A DNA stretch of 7,360 nucleotides from an uncultured Alistipes sp. (GTDB taxonomy: Bacteria > Bacteroidota > Bacteroidia > Bacteroidales > Rikenellaceae). Both the position numbers and the translations under genes were made by a program. Of this stretch, positions 5,431 through 7,360 are shown one piece after another. The first letter of the stretch is position 1. The number at the start of each line of letters is the position of its first letter. Under the pieces are notes generated by a model. The model worked only from the letters and a program-made list of their open reading frames with translations, was not told the DNA's origin and ran no database searches. The DNA lies in assembly GCA_947178455.1 (NCBI GenBank), contig CAMWYI010000090.1:1-7360 (forward strand). Reading direction: 5' to 3'.

Positions 5431-6060
5431 ATGAAAAATCTGAAAAAATATGTTTGCGGAGCGGCGTTGTGTGCGGCGCTGCTCGGCTTCGGACAGACGG
5501 CTTCGGCGCAGCTGCTGCCGAACAGCTATCTGAACATCGACTGGCAGATGAACGTGCCGTTGGGGGCATCGTTCGCCGACAAGGCTTCGGGTTGGGGCAT
5601 GAACTTCGAGGGCGGATACTTCGTGACGCCCCGCATCGCCGTCGGCGGCTTCATCTCGTACCAGACCAATTTGGAGACTATTCCGCGTCGGACGCTCGAT
5701 TTGGGCAACGGCTCGGCCCTGACGACCAAACAGAAACATGCCGTATTCCAGCTGCCGTTCGGCGTTACGGGACGTTACTGCTGGTGGCAGAACCGCGTCG
5801 TGCAGCCTTATGCGGGGATGAAATTAGGTGCGGAGTACGCCGAGCTGTCGAGTTATTACTACATCATCAAGCACTACTCCGAGACATGGGGATTTTTCCT
5901 TTCGCCCGAATTGGGTGTTAGTATTTTTCCGCGTCCCGATTACCGGTTCGGATTCCACGTGGCGGTCTATTACAGTTATGCCACCAACAGCGGCAGGGTG
6001 TTGAATTATTCGGTCGACGGGCTCAACAATTTCGGTATCCGCGTCGGCGTGTCGTTCTGA
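5431..6060 (+). CDS. Outer-membrane beta-barrel protein
   Basis: A 209-aa porin-like protein. Residues 1-26 are a clear signal peptide (cleavage after TASA or TASAQ). The mature part is built of alternating amphipathic strands rich in Gly and aromatics, such as FEGGYFVTPRIAVGGFISY, YCWWQNRVVQPYAGMKLGAEY and FGIRVGVSF, ending in Phe, the usual C-terminal signal for barrel insertion. The size fits an 8-strand barrel of the OmpW/OmpX/OmpA-barrel kind. It lacks an OmpA peptidoglycan-binding domain. The start at 5431 is fixed by the signal peptide; the upstream AT-rich run (TTTAACAAAGCAATTTT) is typical for the phylum. It is the second gene of an operon with the DUF4136 lipoprotein and is followed by a strong hairpin at 6109-6140. 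Its transport or structural role cannot be read from sequence. Confidence 0.82.
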   Translation: MKNLKKYVCGAALCAALLGFGQTASAQLLPNSYLNIDWQMNVPLGASFADKASGWGMNFEGGYFVTPRIAVGGFISYQTNLETIPRRTLDLGNGSALTTKQKHAVFQLPFGVTGRYCWWQNRVVQPYAGMKLGAEYAELSSYYYIIKHYSETWGFFLSPELGVSIFPRPDYRFGFHVAVYYSYATNSGRVLNYSVDGLNNFGIRVGVSF

Positions 6061-6100
6061 CGGAGGTCGGGGCGAATCGTCGCTATTGCGCCGCCGACTT

Positions 6101-6188
6101 GCAAAACAAAAGGCCGCTGCCTGATGAGGCAGCGGCCTTTCGCACACAAACATCACAATACGGTTGCCTACAAACGGCGGCCATTACC
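6101..6188 (-). ncRNA. Candidate minus-strand small RNA
   Basis: A promoter-like pair (TTG 6223-6221, 20-nt spacer, GATCTTTG 6200-6193) would start an RNA near 6188. The RNA would have a 5' stem ACGGT/ACCGT (6190-6186 with 6164-6160) and end at the 13-bp hairpin 6109-6140 followed by TTTTGTTTTG, giving a transcript of about 85-90 nt. The -7 region shares the 12-mer ATCTTTGCAACG with the tRNA-Leu promoter. No long coding frame is present. It is a prediction from signals only; the hairpin also serves the plus-strand operon. Confidence 0.35.
6109..6140. terminator. Strong bidirectional hairpin terminator
   Basis: AAAGGCCGCTGCC (6109-6121) pairs perfectly with GGCAGCGGCCTTT (6128-6140) around TGATGA, a 13-bp stem 48 nt after the outer-membrane protein stop codon. 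The plus strand ends in only CCTTTCGC. The minus strand has TTTTGTTTTG, so it terminates best in the minus direction but very likely ends the plus-strand operon too. Confidence 0.8.
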
Positions 6189-6192
6189 GTTG

Positions 6193-6223
6193 CAAAGATC
6201 AGCCGAAATTCCGCACCCCGCAA
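6193..6223 (-). promoter_or_regulatory. Promoter-like pair driving the candidate small RNA
   Basis: On the minus strand TTG (6223-6221) is followed after 20 nt by GATCTTTG (6200-6193), 7 of 8 to TAnnTTTG. The spacing is the same as in the tRNA-Leu promoter at 6544-6574, and ATCTTTGCAACG is identical in both. There is no minus-strand protein gene immediately downstream. Confidence 0.45.
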
Positions 6224-6247
6224 TCCCCATAATTCGGTATTTTATTA

Positions 6248-6289
6248 ACGCTACGGATGGTCTTGCGGTTTAGGGTCGTCAGGAAGCGC
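6248..6289 (+). repeat. L repeat unit, copy 2
   Basis: This 42-nt block matches 2716-2757 at 37 of 42 positions: same ACGCTACGG start, same TTGCGGTTT core and same GTCAGGAAGCGC end. A variable linker (6290-6313) follows. The linker keeps TTAACAACG but replaces the GGCGTT/AACGCC stem by CTCC/GGAG (6296-6299 with 6311-6314), a change that preserves pairing. Confidence 0.75.
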
Positions 6290-6313
6290 TCTGATCTCCC
6301 CATTAACAACGGA

Positions 6314-6366
6314 GTTTTAAGCGCGAACGGCGGTCTCCGTGTTTCGGACGGTCTATCGCGCTAATA
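6314..6366. repeat. Fused inverted and direct partial R units (palindrome)
   Basis: 6314-6347 read on the minus strand matches the 3' 34 nt of inverted copy 4 at 27 of 34 positions. 6346-6366 on the plus strand (GGACGGTCTATCGCGCTAATAA) matches the end of copy 1. The result is a long imperfect palindrome, TTTTAAGCGCGA against TCGCGCTAATAAAA, with a TCCG/CGGA stem near its tip. The 3' end runs into the tRNA terminator. Confidence 0.65.
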
Positions 6367-6424
6367 AAAAAACGGCGTTACAAAAGACGCAACCGCGAAA
6401 GCGGCTTTGCCGGTTGTAACGCCG
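6366..6424 (-). terminator. Terminator of the tRNA-Leu transcript
   Basis: On the minus strand CGGCGTTACAA (6424-6414) pairs perfectly with TTGTAACGCCG (6383-6373), an 11-bp stem closing a loop that holds a CCGC/GCGG mini-stem (6393-6404), followed by seven Ts (6372-6366). It starts 8 nt after the mature tRNA 3' end. The T-tract coincides with the end of the R-derived palindrome. Confidence 0.8.
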
Positions 6425-6431
6425 AAAAATG

Positions 6432-6513
6432 TGCGGATAAAGGGACTCGAACCCCCACGCCCTGAGGCATCAGATCCTAAGTCTGACGTGGCTACCAATT
6501 ACACCATATCCGC
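6432..6513 (-). tRNA. tRNA-Leu (anticodon UAG)
   Basis: An 82-nt type II tRNA. The acceptor stem GCGGATA/TATCCGC is 7 bp with discriminator A. The anticodon stem TCAGA/TCTGA closes loop CTTAGGA, giving anticodon TAG, which reads CUA and other CUN leucine codons. The variable arm is long, as in leucine tRNAs, and the T arm contains GGGTTCGAGTCCC. No CCA is encoded (CAC ATT follows), so it is added after transcription. It has its own promoter and terminator and appears as a single-gene unit. Confidence 0.95.
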
Positions 6514-6543
6514 ATTGCTTCGAGCCGTGTCACGTGCTCGTTG

Positions 6544-6574
6544 CAAAGATACGAAAAGTCGAGCGCAGAAACAA
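6544..6574 (-). promoter_or_regulatory. Promoter of tRNA-Leu
   Basis: On the minus strand TTG (6574-6572), a 20-nt spacer and TATCTTTG (6551-6544) match the Bacteroidetes TTTG/TAnnTTTG promoter. The -7 box ends 30 nt before the mature tRNA 5' end, leaving a short leader. A degenerate second box, TATCTTTA, lies at 6624-6617. The remaining stretch 6575-6726 holds no gene I can support. Confidence 0.75.
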
Positions 6575-6726
6575 GCGATAACTTGATTATGCCCAGACGA
6601 AGTATCTAAAACGCAATTAAAGATACGAAAATTTTTCTTCCGATGATTGTCCGTACGCCCGCCGGGCTTTCTCGAAGACGATCGGACACACCTGTCGACT
6701 GCTATCCGACGCGCTCCACCACGCTC

Positions 6727-7360
6727 CTAAAAAACTTTTGCCAGCCACGCCTGTACCTCTCGGCGGGCTTGGTCGCGTTTGTTTTGGGCGGTGGTGCCTT
6801 TCACGGCAAGGCCTTTGGCGACGGTCGCACCCTTGCAAGCGTCGGCGAGGCGGCGTTCGGTCGACGATAGACCGCTGCCCTCGTGCGTGCAGAACGGAAT
6901 GACCGTTTTGCCCTGCCAGCGGTGTTTTTCGATGAACGTATAGACCGCCATCGGCATGTCGCCCCACCAGTTGGGATACCCGATGAAAATCGTGTCGTAA
7001 TCCTCAACGGCCACGTCGCCCTGCACGGCGGGCCGGGCACCCGATTCCTTTTCGGCTTTGGCTACGGCGATGCACTCGTTGTACGTGGCCGGATAAGCCT
7101 CGACCGGCACGATTTCAAACAGGGTGCCGCCGGTCGCCTCGGCAATCATTTCGGCGATGACGGCCGTGTTTCCCTTTTCGATGACGCCTACGGCGTAGTT
7201 CTCGCCCGTGTGCGAAAAATAAGCCACGAGCGTGCGGCGATTGGTTTTCATTGCGTTGGTGTTTTCGGTTGATTGCGATGCGGATGCAGGATTGTTCGCC
7301 GCCGTCGAGGTGGCGAACGAGACGAGGCTCAATGCCCCCAGAATCGAACAGACAAAATGT
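6727..7360 (-). CDS. Exported flavodoxin (partial; 5' end outside window)
   Basis: An FMN-binding electron-transfer protein of the Flavodoxin_4-like group. Counting from the internal ATG at 7251 (174 aa), the phosphate-binding loop is YFSHTGEN (11-18), the aromatic flavin-contact region is GYPNWWGDMP (91-100), and FCTHEGSG (120-127) is the third conserved loop. The frame stays open to the window edge: from 7359 it encodes HFVCSILGALSLVSFATST followed by a Ser/Ala/Asn-rich linker. That is a typical signal peptide or lipoprotein leader, so the true start is probably just outside and the protein is exported to the periplasm. The alternatives, TTG 7332 or ATG 7251 giving a cytoplasmic flavodoxin, would leave a signal-like reading frame unexplained. 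Role and redox partner are unknown. The stop codon is TAG at 6729-6727; no clear terminator follows before the tRNA promoter. Confidence 0.85.
   Translation of the reverse strand, partial: HFVCSILGALSLVSFATSTAANNPASASQSTENTNAMKTNRRTLVAYFSHTGENYAVGVIEKGNTAVIAEMIAEATGGTLFEIVPVEAYPATYNECIAVAKAEKESGARPAVQGDVAVEDYDTIFIGYPNWWGDMPMAVYTFIEKHRWQGKTVIPFCTHEGSGLSSTERRLADACKGATVAKGLAVKGTTAQNKRDQARREVQAWLAKVF

Noticed and set aside
4714..5739. 341-codon minus-strand frame across the envelope operon
   Set aside because: It spans two clear plus-strand genes with signal peptides and has no family motif; it is a shadow.
6083..6184. Small minus-strand frame of about 33 codons starting at 6184
   Set aside because: It reads straight through the strong hairpin, has no recognisable features and is short enough to be chance.
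6432..6513. tRNA-Leu as integration site of the phage-like genes
   Set aside because: No second copy of the tRNA 3' end was found in the window, and no integrase is present; the islet is also separated from the tRNA by an unrelated operon.

Overview
The window looks like chromosome of a GC-rich Bacteroidetes, most likely Alistipes or a close relative. Four signs support this: start codons without Shine-Dalgarno sites, promoters of the TTTG/TAnnTTTG type, a tRNA without an encoded CCA, and gene families typical of gut Bacteroidales (AXE1 esterase, DUF4136 lipoprotein, exported flavodoxin). The genus is an inference.

Layout. (1) 92-1402 (+): secreted acetylxylan-esterase-like hydrolase, then a hairpin terminator. 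(2) 1469-4507: a phage-derived islet. It holds a CI/LexA-type self-cleaving repressor (1628-2299, -), a divergent small protein of unknown function (2428-2715, +), and a full-length, apparently catalytically intact phage terminase large subunit (3047-4507, +). No portal, capsid, integrase or small terminase is in view. The repressor and the small gene share a 128-bp intergenic region with closely spaced divergent promoters and a perfect palindrome (2351-2365). A near-identical palindrome lies inside the repressor gene. (3) 4732-6060 (+): a two-gene envelope operon, DUF4136 lipoprotein then outer-membrane beta-barrel protein, ending in a strong hairpin. (4) 6061-6726: non-coding. It holds a candidate minus-strand small RNA, a copy of a dispersed repeat, and tRNA-Leu(UAG) with its promoter and terminator. 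(5) 6727-7360 (-): a flavodoxin whose frame runs off the window through what looks like a signal peptide.

The structure least explained by genes is a family of intergenic repeats. A 54-bp unit (here called R) occurs at 1502-1557, 1558-1611, 2925-2978 and, inverted, at 2773-2826. Partial inverted and direct copies fuse into a palindrome at 6314-6366. A 42-bp companion (here called L) sits at 2716-2757 and 6248-6289. A 17-nt hairpin follows R identically at 1611-1627 and 2979-2995. These elements abut the stop codons of both the repressor and the small gene, and one separates the small gene from the terminase.

Proposed working of the islet (inference): the repressor holds down its own promoter and that of the small gene, with or without the terminase, and self-cleavage during DNA damage would relieve this. 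Repeat insertions have since reshaped the 3' ends and the spacing of these genes. All family names come from reading the sequence; no database search was run.
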